In this document: positions 35,056 to 42,612 of the stretch, piece by piece
Layout of the letters: each line of letters starts with the position of its first letter
How positions within the stretch are numbered: the stretch's first letter is position 1
Virus record (IMG/VR): IMGVR_UViG_3300006919_000091
Span: 1-48,045 of that record
Source: a virus
Strand: one strand, 5' to 3'
Length of the DNA: 48,045 nucleotides
Notes under the pieces: model-generated
What the model saw: the letters and a program-made list of their open reading frames with translations, nothing else
What the model was told of the DNA's origin: nothing
Database searches by the model: none
Position numbers and translations under genes: made by a program

Positions 35056-35197
35056 TATTTTCTTCTTTAAAAACTGTTAAAATAAATTCTACAAATGGAA
35101 AGTATAATACGTGTTCTGTATTATTGTCATTTGCGTATGTTCTAGCACCTATTAGTATACCAGGATATACTCCTATTTCTAATTGCCAATTTCTCAT
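35042..35197 (-). CDS. Small conserved protein upstream of nrdB, 51 aa
   Basis: 51 codons from ATG at 35195-35197: MRNWQLEIGVYPGILIGART, then HVLYFPFVEFILTVFKEE. The 'NWQ(L/V)EIG.YPGIL.G.RTY' start and 'HVLY.PF..(I/F).L' strand are familiar from short proteins near RNR genes in cyanophages and marine phages; function unknown. It overlaps nrdB by 14 bases and starts one base after the previous stop. Confidence 0.65.
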   Translation of the reverse strand: MRNWQLEIGVYPGILIGARTYANDNNTEHVLYFPFVEFILTVFKEENNGAI

Positions 35198-35368
35198 TTA
35201 ATAAATGTTAATGTTATATTTGTTATGTAATTCTACTATATCTTTATATTTTATATAGCCTTTATTTTCTATTGACCATTTAGTAAAACGATCTATTTGG
35301 CGTATAGCATAATTTATTCTAGCTACTTCTTTCGTTTTTCCTTTATTATCTCTATTACCCGATCGCAT
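35198..35368 (-). CDS. Small basic protein, 56 aa
   Basis: 56 codons from ATG at 35366-35368 (MRSGNRDNKGKTKEVARINY, then AIRQIDRFTKWSIENKGYIK). It is basic and helical. Its first 46 bases lie inside the end of the upstream endonuclease gene in another frame, and its TAA abuts the next ATG. A tight fit on both sides supports a real gene; no family was recognised. Confidence 0.5.
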   Translation of the reverse strand: MRSGNRDNKGKTKEVARINYAIRQIDRFTKWSIENKGYIKYKDIVELHNKYNINIY

Positions 35369-35769
35369 TCTTTTTGATTTTGTGGTTTAAATAAAACATA
35401 ATTAGGAAACTGTTCAGAAACCAGTTTTTTAAATAGTTTCCAACGTATAGGAAAGGCTTCATTAGCCCTTCCTTTTGTTTCAATAATAAAATCATCGCCA
35501 ATAAAGTCTGGGGTATACTTAATGGGTAATATTCTTTTTGACCCTCTGTTTGTAAAATCACCTTTGCCATTAGCTTGTTTTTCATATGATTCATTTGCTA
35601 AATGAAACCCATTAATTAAAACAAAGGTTTCTCCTTCGTAAGTTGCTTTAATTTTATTTTTACGTAATGCCATGTACATATACCTTTCTAACCCTGATGC
35701 AAAGTTTATCCCATCATAAGTTATTTTTTTAGCTTGTACCGGCCCTCTTTTTTTATATTTTCTTTTCAT
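35323..35769 (-). CDS. Endonuclease I-like Holliday junction resolvase (PD-(D/E)XK)
   Basis: 148 residues. The PD-(D/E)XK nuclease core is visible: SGLERYMY (E28), YTPDFIGDDFIIETKG with D88, E97 and K99 (the PD...E-x-K motif), then a basic helix IRWKLFKKLV. The order matches phage T7 endonuclease I and DUF1064-type resolvases, which cut branched DNA made during replication and recombination so that it can be packaged. The N-terminus is very basic (KRKYKKRGPVQAKK). The start overlaps the upstream MazG-like gene by 17 bases. It probably works with the ERF/exonuclease pair and ligase encoded upstream. Confidence 0.8.
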   Translation of the reverse strand: MKRKYKKRGPVQAKKITYDGINFASGLERYMYMALRKNKIKATYEGETFVLINGFHLANESYEKQANGKGDFTNRGSKRILPIKYTPDFIGDDFIIETKGRANEAFPIRWKLFKKLVSEQFPNYVLFKPQNQKECDRVIEIIKEKRKK

Positions 35770-36034
35770 TTATATAAATATCTCCAGGATATAAAGTTCT
35801 TGTAGATTCGTCTTCTTTAAAATCATTTAATATTTTTTCTTGAAGTTCTTCGCCAAGCGTCATTTTAAGTTTTTCAATATAATTAACTGCATCCATTAAT
35901 TCTTCTTGCAAATGTGTTAACCACTTTTGTATATTAGGTTCATCGTCATGTAGTGTTACACCGTATTTTTTATAACCTACGTCTGAACGCTGTTGAAATT
36001 TATCAACTACTTGCTGTATAATTTTGTCTCTCAT
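35753..36034 (-). CDS. MazG-like / dNTP pyrophosphohydrolase-type small protein
   Basis: 93 residues. The core DVGYKKYGVTLHDD, then WLTHLQEELMDAVNYIEKL, matches the all-alpha NTP pyrophosphohydrolase (MazG/dUTPase-like) pattern found in short phage proteins, with metal-binding acidic residues in QEELMDA. The C-terminus (DESTRTLYPGDIYIN) is extra. It could hydrolyse a non-canonical or excess dNTP. It overlaps the upstream GIY-YIG/MazG gene by 4 bases (ATGA), so two MazG-type genes stand side by side. Confidence 0.7.
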   Translation of the reverse strand: MRDKIIQQVVDKFQQRSDVGYKKYGVTLHDDEPNIQKWLTHLQEELMDAVNYIEKLKMTLGEELQEKILNDFKEDESTRTLYPGDIYINEKKI

Positions 36035-36792
36035 ATAGTTTTCTTTACAAATGTTCCATTAATCATTTCGCCACTTCTATTAGAAATTTCATCATAAGCA
36101 GACTGAACACAAGTTTCAATGGTAGTACCGGAAAGTTTGGCAAGATTAGTAAGAACAATAACACAATCACCAATAGCGTCGATAATCTCTTCTCTATTTT
36201 CTTTAAGTATTCCTTGTGATAATTCTCCGGCTTCTTCATATAATTTTATTAATTGAGTTTTAGGATCCCCTTTTTCATATATACCTCTTTTATTAGCCCA
36301 ATCCCTAATTTTATGATATATTGTTTCATCTTTAGGTGTATGAGATGTATTTAAAAATGCTTCATAAAAAGCTTTATTATATATATAACATCTTTTATCG
36401 TTATACATAGAGGATTTGGCATTAGCAGTTATCCAGTTAATAGTTTCATCAGAAAGAAAAAAGGTGCCAAATGAAGTTTTCCATTTGAGACCTTTGTTGT
36501 CCAATAAATTACCCTTTAACTTATTTAAAGGAACTGGGAATGTTGATGTTTGTTCTGTTGGATTTATTCTCATTTTATTAAATTTAATTAAGTCTGTATA
36601 TAGTTGGCGATCTGTTTTGTAGCCGTGCTTTTTTTGTAATATTAATTCCATCTCTGATGCTTCCCGTACATCTTCGGATGAAAATATAACCTCATATTCA
36701 CCAGGACTATAACCCTGCTGCTTATGGACACGTTTATTTAAATTACGTGTCATACCTATTTTTTTATCTGGAATATGGTAAATATAATACAT
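36031..36792 (-). CDS. GIY-YIG-like domain fused to MazG pyrophosphohydrolase
   Basis: 253 residues. Residues 1-65 (MYYIYHIPDKKIGMTRNLNK, RVHKQQGYSPGEYEVIF, then MELILQKKHGY) have GIY-YIG nuclease order: YIY strand, K-I-G-x-T loop, R in NLNKRV, Glu in EMELILQ, though the second motif tyrosine is missing. Residues ~70-165 form a linker domain (TTSFPVPLNKLKGN-type region, SMYNDKRCYIYNKAFYEAF). Residues ~175-250 are a MazG domain with the metal motifs EEAGE and EEIIDAIGD. MazG enzymes hydrolyse NTPs or alarmone-like nucleotides; phage MazG is thought to modulate host starvation signalling or the dNTP pool. The fusion's joint role is unknown. Confidence 0.8.
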   Translation of the reverse strand: MYYIYHIPDKKIGMTRNLNKRVHKQQGYSPGEYEVIFSSEDVREASEMELILQKKHGYKTDRQLYTDLIKFNKMRINPTEQTSTFPVPLNKLKGNLLDNKGLKWKTSFGTFFLSDETINWITANAKSSMYNDKRCYIYNKAFYEAFLNTSHTPKDETIYHKIRDWANKRGIYEKGDPKTQLIKLYEEAGELSQGILKENREEIIDAIGDCVIVLTNLAKLSGTTIETCVQSAYDEISNRSGEMINGTFVKKTI

Positions 36793-37200
36793 TTATTTGA
36801 ATTTAGCTACTACTATTATTTTTGAATTTGTTTTTGCAACCCCAATACCTAAATATCTATAATTTGGGTTTAAAATATTATTTAAAGATGATATATCTTC
36901 TGTGTCAATAGCCCAACCTATAGAGGCGTCTAAATATGGATTATAATTATTTGGCAAATATTCATCAATAGATATTATAAAAAGATTTTCACCTGATGTA
37001 GATTGAAAATCAAAAGTATTATTTATTGCTAAATGATTAGCCCATTGAGTTGCTTGCAATGACAAATTATCATCAAAAGATAAATTATCATGATAATAAT
37101 AAGTTCTTAGTGTATTCTGGAACTCTAAAGCGGCATTTTCATTGGCCTGTGCTGTTGCGAATATAGGCAAAAACATTAATATAAATATAATTTTATTCAT
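36793..37200 (-). CDS. Secreted CAP-domain (SCP/PR1-like) protein
   Basis: 135 residues. A clear signal peptide (MNKIIFILMFLPIFATAQAN), with cleavage near ATA-QA, is of Bacteroidota style. The mature part reads as a compact CAP domain: LEFQNTLRTYYYHDNLSFDD (CAP1-like helix), SLQATQWANHLA, the hallmark GENLF, DASIGWAIDTEDI, and LNPNYRYLGIGVAKTNSKII followed by VVAKF, matching the 'yr.iGvGva....i.vv..f' end of the family. CAP proteins are extracytoplasmic and bind lipids, peptides or act as effectors; a phage copy would act in the periplasm or outside. It overlaps the upstream 46-residue gene by 4 bases. Confidence 0.75.
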   Translation of the reverse strand: MNKIIFILMFLPIFATAQANENAALEFQNTLRTYYYHDNLSFDDNLSLQATQWANHLAINNTFDFQSTSGENLFIISIDEYLPNNYNPYLDASIGWAIDTEDISSLNNILNPNYRYLGIGVAKTNSKIIVVAKFK

Positions 37201-37337
37201 TTTTTTTTACTTTTAATTTTATTAATTATTTTTTTACTATTTTCAGATAAAAATTTAGACATATAATTAGTTTTTTTAAACCAATATTCATTAATATCCG
37301 ACTGAGAGTGGGGCTTTGATTGGTGGGTGTGGGTCAT
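37197..37337 (-). CDS. Small basic protein overlapping thyA, 46 aa
   Basis: 46 codons from ATG at 37335-37337 to TGA at 37197-37199: MTHTHQSKPHSQSDINEYWF, then KKTNYMSKFLSENSKK and a Lys-rich end (KSKKK). The first 47 bases lie within thyA in another frame. The stop overlaps the CAP gene start (ATGA), supporting translation. A His/Ser-rich N-terminus and Lys-rich C-terminus suggest a nucleic-acid or membrane-binding peptide; function unknown. Confidence 0.5.
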   Translation of the reverse strand: MTHTHQSKPHSQSDINEYWFKKTNYMSKFLSENSKKIINKIKSKKK

Positions 37338-38121
37338 AATCATTCAATTTTATCATATTATGTGTTGGTATTCTTAAATGTTGTCCCGCTCCTTCGAGAA
37401 TATCAATTCCAAAATCGACGCTGACATTAGGCAGGGACCGATAAGTACGCGATAAATACTCTGCAGCTTGATCATGATGATTATTATACAAATGACAATC
37501 ACCGAGTGAAGCAATAAGTCTATTGGGCATATAACCGAGCCCCTCAGCCAACATAACGAGTAATAAACCATAAATAGCAAAATCGTAAGGAAGACCGAGA
37601 AAAACATCAACTGATCGCTGACTCCACATAAGATCCATTTTCCCATCATTTATATATATTTGAAAATTATAGTGGCATGGAGGCAGAGCCATATCACCAA
37701 TATCAGATGCATTCCAAGCGTTAACCATAAGGCGACGGCTGGACGGATCTTTTTTGATGTTACGAATAAGTTCTCTAATTTGATCAACCCCATTAAAATC
37801 CCTCCATTGAACACCGTAAATACGACCAAGGGTTCCATCTGTTCTACCGGACCTTTCATAATCCGCATTCCAGTAATTAAGACCATTATCATTAAGGTAC
37901 TTAAGATCCGATCGTCCTTGAAGAAACCAAAGTAATTCTGTGATTGCATGTTTAAAGTATATTTTTTTACCTGTTAATAATGGGAATCCTCCTGCCATAT
38001 CATGCTTAAGCATTCTTCCAAAGACAGCTTTTGTCCCAGTTCCTGTTCTATCATCTTTAGGTACGCCTCCGTGGAGTACTGATGATAATAATCCTCTGTA
38101 TTCATCTTCTACGTTTATCAT
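37291..38121 (-). CDS. thyA: Thymidylate synthase
   Basis: 276 residues from ATG 38121 (MINVEDEYRGLLSSVLHGG). An upstream in-frame ATG at 38187 would overlap the preceding gene by 86 bases and add a non-conserved 22 residues. ThyA converts dUMP to dTMP with methylene-tetrahydrofolate. Signature elements: DRTGTGT near the N-terminus, the dUMP-binding SSRRLMVNAWN, catalytic Cys in LPPCHYNFQ (C149), QRSVDVFLGLPYDFAIYGLL, and GDCHLYNNHHDQ. It sits among other dNTP enzymes (nrdA, nrdB, MazG). It overlaps the upstream 87-residue gene by 20 bases. The call is very secure. Confidence 0.95.
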   Translation of the reverse strand: MINVEDEYRGLLSSVLHGGVPKDDRTGTGTKAVFGRMLKHDMAGGFPLLTGKKIYFKHAITELLWFLQGRSDLKYLNDNGLNYWNADYERSGRTDGTLGRIYGVQWRDFNGVDQIRELIRNIKKDPSSRRLMVNAWNASDIGDMALPPCHYNFQIYINDGKMDLMWSQRSVDVFLGLPYDFAIYGLLLVMLAEGLGYMPNRLIASLGDCHLYNNHHDQAAEYLSRTYRSLPNVSVDFGIDILEGAGQHLRIPTHNMIKLNDYDPHPPIKAPLSVGY

Positions 38122-38365
38122 AATAATATTTACACATTTCGTAATAACTAATCCATATAGTGTCTCTATCGTACTCATATGGCGCATAATGTATTGTTCT
38201 ATGGTTTTTTGCTATAGCAATACCTATTTTCCATTTATTATGCTCATTTTGAATACCAATAGGAGATATAATAATGTCATTTTGTACACAATACCTATGC
38301 CATTCTTGCTCATCATTAGAGGGAATGTAATTTGGCATTGGTACAGGTTTTTTCCACTTTGACAT
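38102..38365 (-). CDS. Conserved phage protein between primase-helicase and thyA, 87 aa
   Basis: 87 residues, basic and aromatic: WKKPVPMPNYIPSNDEQEWH, then YCVQNDIIISPIGIQ, KWKIGIAIAKN and a C-terminal MCKYYYDKRRR. The 'P.P.YIPSNE.E..RYC..N.I.ISPI....(N)KW.IGIAI' pattern is one I associate with small proteins in marine T7-like phage replication modules; function unknown. It overlaps the primase-helicase stop by one base and thyA by 20 bases, so it is embedded in the operon. Confidence 0.65.
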   Translation of the reverse strand: MSKWKKPVPMPNYIPSNDEQEWHRYCVQNDIIISPIGIQNEHNKWKIGIAIAKNHRTIHYAPYEYDRDTIWISYYEMCKYYYDKRRR

Positions 38366-40074
38366 TATTCCCAGGGCATTTTATCTGTTATAACCTCTGG
38401 CTCGTGTGGTATAAAGCAACCTGACTTTGGCTCCCATTTAAAATGAGCTTCAGCACCATTTTCACCTAAGTTTTGGAATTTTACTTTAAGTACTTTTGCC
38501 TTAACTGTCCTATTTTCATAATCACGATGTACGAGTATACCATGATAACTAGCATCATACCATTCGCCACCGCCTTTAATGTTATACATAGTTGGTTCTT
38601 CAATTTTGCCATCAGATCCTTTATACATTTTAGTTGGATGTGCTACAATAAAAACAAGTACGTCATACTTTTTTGCAAATATTTCTATTTTTTGTAAGTA
38701 TTCCATTGTGTATCTATTAACATCCTCTGTTTTACAATCAACGTCTCTAACCTTGTTAAAAGGATCTATTACTAAACATTTGATTCCTTTTCTTTTTACA
38801 AGTTCAGCCCCTTTTCTAAGTACCGAATCCAAAGTGTAGCGTTCCATGTCTATATGAAAAAAATTGTCGTTTACGTGGTCTGCTATAGCATTCCACTTAT
38901 CACTATGAATATCCCCAACAGACGGCATACCTTGCCATACTTTACGCATTATTTTATGTGCGTGCAAATATGTTGGTGCATTTTCAGGCGAAGCGAACGC
39001 TGTTTTCCAACCATATTTTTCATTATAGCCAACAACCATTTGGTCGACAAAATCACTTTTACCGGAACTCGGTATACCAGTGACAGTAATAAATTGACCA
39101 GTATAAGTTGAAAATATGTTGTCAAAATTTTGAAGGCCAATTTGAAATCCCGGCTTAAAGCCATTTTTAACAAAATCAGTAACCTCTGCTTCGACATCTT
39201 TAAAAGTTGTGACGTTCTCAAGCGGTACTGGTCTTGCTTGACTAACACACTGTGCCAATTCTTGTTTTCCATATTTAAGTAAAAATTCGTTAGCGTCTTT
39301 ACAGTCTGTAAAAGAAGCTAAATAACAGACTTCAGCTCCTAGTCTACGAACAAGTTCAGCTTGTAACGCTTGGCCAGGTTCGTCTTGGTCTACTGCTATA
39401 ATTATTTTTTCTTTATCTGAAAAATAATCAATGCAATTATCTAAATAATCTAAATTATTAGAATTTAAAGTTGCTCCGTTTGGAACAGATATAACATTAG
39501 TAATCCCGGCTTCATGAAAAGATAACACATCCATTTCTCCTTCCACAATAACACAATACTCAAATCCAATTATACTATTGATATTGTAAAATACTTTTTC
39601 AGCGCCTTTATATAGCTTAAAGTTTTTTCTTCCGTCTCTATATTTTACGTTTTTAAGTTTATCGCCAATATAATAATTAAAGTGTATAGCATTTTCTTGC
39701 TTACCAGTCTGCGGCATATACTCAAGACCCTCAGAAACTTTTAATTCGCTGAGGGTGTTTTGAGAAATACCACGTGATTCAAACCACTCCTGTACTTTTG
39801 TACTAGGAATATTAATGGTTTTGGGCACTGGTAAAATATATTCCTTTTGTGCTTCACCTTTTCTTTGATAACTATGCAATTGAAATGTACTATTGCAATT
39901 GTGACAAGTGCCGAGACCACGTTCCCAATCATAAGATGCGCATTTGCGCTTCTGATTCTCAGGCCTTCTATCAGAAGAGCAAAGAGGGCATATACCCTCT
40001 CGCTTTCCTTCTGGTAGATCATATTGATTGAAATTATCAATCAAAAAACCATTGATCTCCGTTGTGTTTATCAT
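38365..40074 (-). CDS. DNA primase-helicase (T7 gp4-like)
   Basis: 569 residues, close to T7 gp4 (566). Domains in order: zinc ribbon ICPLC...GTCHNC (C29, C32, C57, C60); RNA-polymerase/Toprim fold with YCVIVEGEMDVL (E178, E180) and IIIAVDQDEPG (D229, D231); and a RecA-like DnaB/SF4 helicase with Walker A TGIPSSGKS (G333-S340) and Walker B region KCLVIDPFNKV. One polypeptide thus unwinds the fork and primes the lagging strand as a hexamer. It is downstream of the SSB-like gene and upstream of thyA. A T7-type DNA polymerase, its usual partner, was not found in this window. Confidence 0.93.
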   Translation of the reverse strand: MINTTEINGFLIDNFNQYDLPEGKREGICPLCSSDRRPENQKRKCASYDWERGLGTCHNCNSTFQLHSYQRKGEAQKEYILPVPKTINIPSTKVQEWFESRGISQNTLSELKVSEGLEYMPQTGKQENAIHFNYYIGDKLKNVKYRDGRKNFKLYKGAEKVFYNINSIIGFEYCVIVEGEMDVLSFHEAGITNVISVPNGATLNSNNLDYLDNCIDYFSDKEKIIIAVDQDEPGQALQAELVRRLGAEVCYLASFTDCKDANEFLLKYGKQELAQCVSQARPVPLENVTTFKDVEAEVTDFVKNGFKPGFQIGLQNFDNIFSTYTGQFITVTGIPSSGKSDFVDQMVVGYNEKYGWKTAFASPENAPTYLHAHKIMRKVWQGMPSVGDIHSDKWNAIADHVNDNFFHIDMERYTLDSVLRKGAELVKRKGIKCLVIDPFNKVRDVDCKTEDVNRYTMEYLQKIEIFAKKYDVLVFIVAHPTKMYKGSDGKIEEPTMYNIKGGGEWYDASYHGILVHRDYENRTVKAKVLKVKFQNLGENGAEAHFKWEPKSGCFIPHEPEVITDKMPWE

Positions 40075-40088
40075 ATAAATAGTTTATT

Positions 40089-40406
40089 TTAAAAAGGTAA
40101 ATCTGGAACTACAGGTCCGGTATTTGTTGTTGGTGGCATATTTGGCGCAACTCCTTCGCGCGGTGGCGGAGATGGAAATTGACCATTAGTCCATACGACT
40201 TGAGCATTGCCAAGATATGTTTTAGCTTCTTTAGCCTCTCGTTCCTCTTTAGATTGTGAAACAATAACTGGGCCTTGGTTACCGTACTGATCAACTTCGT
40301 CGTTAATAGTAATAGTTATTGGCAAATACTGCCCTTTTTTCCCTGCAATAATTTTGTCCTTAGGGATTGCGCTTAAGTTAATACTTGTTTTTACTATTCC
40401 TGCCAT
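40089..40406 (-). CDS. Single-stranded DNA-binding protein candidate
   Basis: 105 residues. The N-terminal part looks like a small beta barrel (GIVKTSINLSAIPKDKIIAGK, GQYLPITITINDEVDQYGNQ, VIVSQSKEEREAKEAKTYLG). The C-terminal 30 residues are a Pro/Asn/Gly-rich linker ending in PDLPF, closely resembling the SSB C-terminal tip (DDIPF) that recruits replication partners. Small proteins with 'L.AI.K.K...G.KG.YL...I.I....DQYGN.G....S..EREA' lie beside replication genes in many marine phages. Position between helicase and exonuclease fits an SSB. Its start overlaps the upstream stop (TAATG). Confidence 0.65.
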   Translation of the reverse strand: MAGIVKTSINLSAIPKDKIIAGKKGQYLPITITINDEVDQYGNQGPVIVSQSKEEREAKEAKTYLGNAQVVWTNGQFPSPPPREGVAPNMPPTTNTGPVVPDLPF

Positions 40407-40573
40407 TAGTAAGTAGATAATTGATTAAACATTCTTTTTAATTGGTTTTTTGATGCACCGGTTGTGCGTCTCATATTGTCTACCGCTTTAACGTGACTTT
40501 GATTTTTGTAAAAGTTAGTTTCTGTGGTTTTCATTCCGGTTACATCGCATGTTCTTAATTTACGTCGTGCCAT
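40406..40573 (-). CDS. Small basic protein, 55 aa
   Basis: 55 codons from ATG at 40571-40573: MARRKLRTCDVTGMKTTETN, then FYKNQSHVKAVDNMRRTTGA and a C-terminal helix (KNQLKRMFNQLSTY). Strongly basic. Its TAA overlaps the SSB-like start (TAATG) and it begins 3 bases after the exonuclease stop. It could bind DNA as part of the replication-recombination cluster; no family was recognised. Confidence 0.55.
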   Translation of the reverse strand: MARRKLRTCDVTGMKTTETNFYKNQSHVKAVDNMRRTTGASKNQLKRMFNQLSTY

Positions 40574-40576
40574 AAT

Positions 40577-41317
40577 TTAAAGTGTTTTGGTTAAAAAAAA
40601 TTGGTTTGGGTCAAACCCGTCGGTTTTAAAAAATAACTCATAGTTTTCTGTAGCTTTCAAAACTTTATCACGTCCTGATTCATAGAAAGCGTCCGAGCAA
40701 TCAAATAATCCTATTTGATGAGTGTTCTTGTCAATCGCTATAAATACTAGATCATATCCAAATAATATACGATATATGTAAGCTTGGCTGTCGTAATTAT
40801 ATTTCTTTGCACTGTATCTAAAGCCTTCAAGATCATTTGTTGTTTTGAGATCAATAATTAGCTTTTCATCATGATTAACAATATCAGCCTTGCCTTTCCA
40901 CTTGTTACCCATTATCTCGGCAACACCAGGTAGCTCATATTCAATCTTAGCATTTTCTCTTTCTCCTCTTATATAGTCTCTGCAAATCTTATTTGCAAGC
41001 AATTTGTCTCGCATTAATCCTATCATATCTACTTCGTGTTGAAGTAAGCATAATTCTCCACCTGACAATTCTTTATACGTTTTTGTATTTCTTGTAGACG
41101 ATTCGATAATTCTATATTTATCTAATTTATCCGGTTCAAGAATACACGTATGAAAATAGCCACCAACTAAAAATGCACTCGTTTGTTTAGACGGTTTTTT
41201 AAAGTTTAAAGGATTTTTTATTAACGCGGAAATGTCTGAATTACTTAAAAATTGTTTTCCATATTCACCATAATAATGTTCATCATTTCTAAGTTTGTTT
41301 ATTGTTTCGTGATTCAT
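40577..41317 (-). CDS. RecE-like / PD-(D/E)XK exonuclease
   Basis: 246 residues. N-terminal helix motif 'LSNSDISALIKNPLNF' is the substrate-facing start of RecE/exonuclease VIII-type (DUF3799/PDDEXK_1) enzymes, followed by FLVGGYFHTCILEPDK (H56), then the nuclease core KGKADIV (D145), KLIIDLKTT (D156, K158) and YDSQAYIYR (Q178, Y180). It would resect double-strand ends 5' to 3' to provide single strands to the ERF annealase encoded immediately upstream. The two genes overlap by 29 bases, a typical exonuclease-annealase coupling. Complete and with all catalytic residues. Confidence 0.88.
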   Translation of the reverse strand: MNHETINKLRNDEHYYGEYGKQFLSNSDISALIKNPLNFKKPSKQTSAFLVGGYFHTCILEPDKLDKYRIIESSTRNTKTYKELSGGELCLLQHEVDMIGLMRDKLLANKICRDYIRGERENAKIEYELPGVAEIMGNKWKGKADIVNHDEKLIIDLKTTNDLEGFRYSAKKYNYDSQAYIYRILFGYDLVFIAIDKNTHQIGLFDCSDAFYESGRDKVLKATENYELFFKTDGFDPNQFFLTKTL

Positions 41318-41843
41318 AAGATTTTAATTCAGACTGGTCTTGTACAGACACATTGTATTTAGCCGTTATATTGGCAGTTGATCCTCCTGATGAAAGATAT
41401 TGTAAAGCCTTAGCCCATTCTTCTGATCCGTTACGCAATATAGGCTTATCTTTTCTGCCGTGCGTGTTTGTTGCGTCAGAGTCTTGGGTATCGTCAATTA
41501 ACAATAAATTACCAAGAGCATACTTTTTAGCATAGCTAGATGCTGATCCAAATTGTTGAGGTGTTTGCATACCTTTCTGATTAAGATCAACGCCGACTAC
41601 TGCAGTTGCTTTTATTTCATTTTTACCATCACTTATTTTAGCGGAAGTTAATATAAATGGTAATGCACCATCAATTAACTCTTCATTGATTGTAAAATAA
41701 ACTCCATACTTTTTGTTTATGGGTTTTAGTGCTTCTAGGATGTCTTCGGCAGATCGGAAGTTGTATTTGCCGAAAGAGTTATAGCGGGATTTTTTTGCTT
41801 TAAACTCTTCTTGTATTAAACTTAATTTTTCGTAAATTGTCAT
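41289..41843 (-). CDS. ERF-family single-strand annealing recombinase
   Basis: 184 residues. Motifs of the ERF superfamily: KKSRYNSFGKYNFRSAEDIL at residues ~17-36, then KYGVYFTI, and the conserved QQFGSASSYAKKYALGNLLL followed by DDTQDSDA (around residues 95-125). ERF proteins anneal complementary single strands during phage genome circularisation and recombination. The C-terminal ~50 residues are polar and may bind the SSB-like protein (inference). It is coupled to the RecE-like exonuclease by a 29-base overlap and preceded by a short A/T-rich gap after the sigma gene. Confidence 0.9.
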   Translation of the reverse strand: MTIYEKLSLIQEEFKAKKSRYNSFGKYNFRSAEDILEALKPINKKYGVYFTINEELIDGALPFILTSAKISDGKNEIKATAVVGVDLNQKGMQTPQQFGSASSYAKKYALGNLLLIDDTQDSDATNTHGRKDKPILRNGSEEWAKALQYLSSGGSTANITAKYNVSVQDQSELKSYESRNNKQT

Positions 41844-41871
41844 ATTATATATTACATATTAGGGTTAATAA

Positions 41872-42612
41872 TTACATTAAATCTGCTACTTGATTAGGGT
41901 CTACTGTCTCAATTAATTTATTAATAGCATCTCTTTTTATTTGTGATATTCTAACGTAAGCAGCTGCTCCTTCTATATTAAGTTTGTCTGCAATTTCTTT
42001 TGCTGACATTTTATCGCAATCTAATCCATAGCTCATTCTAAGTACATCATATTCTTTTATATTTAAATTACTTTCCATGATAGACAATAGATATTTATTT
42101 AATATATCAATATTATAGTCTTCAGTTTTATCTTCTATTTCCATTACCATATCATTTTCTAATGGCTCATCAATAGAATGAAAAATACTATTAAAAAACA
42201 TTTCAACTGTTGCTTTTTCTTTTTCAGAATTTTTTCGCATATCATTTAACTTATGCTCTGGTATACGAATATTTCCTCTATTAATATCTATAGCCCTTCT
42301 TATAGCTCCTTTTATTCTTTTAGATAAAAAAGATTTTAATGTTTTATCTGGATCTTCTGATTCTTGAACAACATTCCAATCAAGTTTATCAACAGCTTGT
42401 ATTAAACCAATATATCCTTCTTGAAGCATATCGTTTATAGTTAATACACCAGATGCTTGTTGGGTAGATGAAAATCTTCTTGCAATATTTTCCACTAGTG
42501 GCATCTCCGAGATGATAATATCTGTTCTTGGATCACCTGTGGGCAAGCGATGCTCGTAACTATCAATATCATTTTTATGTCTGATATAGTTTTGTACGTT
42601 ATATTTTTTCAT
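41872..42612 (-). CDS. Phage-encoded sigma-70 family RNA polymerase sigma factor
   Basis: 246 residues. Region 2: SEMPLVENIARRF, then LTINDMLQEGYIGLIQAVDK (core-binding/-10 melting), SFLSKRIKGAIRRAIDINRG (promoter -10 recognition helix). Region 3-like linker: IRIPEHKLNDMRKN. Region 4: NIKEYDVLRMSYGLD, MSAKEIADKLNIEGAAAYVR followed by ISQIKRDAINKLI, a helix-turn-helix for the -35 element. Such factors redirect host RNA polymerase to phage middle/late promoters. No phage RNA polymerase was found in the window, so this protein is the best candidate for the switch. It overlaps the upstream HTH gene by 14 bases. Confidence 0.9.
   Translation of the reverse strand: MKKYNVQNYIRHKNDIDSYEHRLPTGDPRTDIIISEMPLVENIARRFSSTQQASGVLTINDMLQEGYIGLIQAVDKLDWNVVQESEDPDKTLKSFLSKRIKGAIRRAIDINRGNIRIPEHKLNDMRKNSEKEKATVEMFFNSIFHSIDEPLENDMVMEIEDKTEDYNIDILNKYLLSIMESNLNIKEYDVLRMSYGLDCDKMSAKEIADKLNIEGAAAYVRISQIKRDAINKLIETVDPNQVADLM

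Noticed and set aside
38122-38187. Upstream ATG for thyA
   Set aside because: It would overlap the upstream gene by 86 bases and add residues not found in thymidylate synthases.
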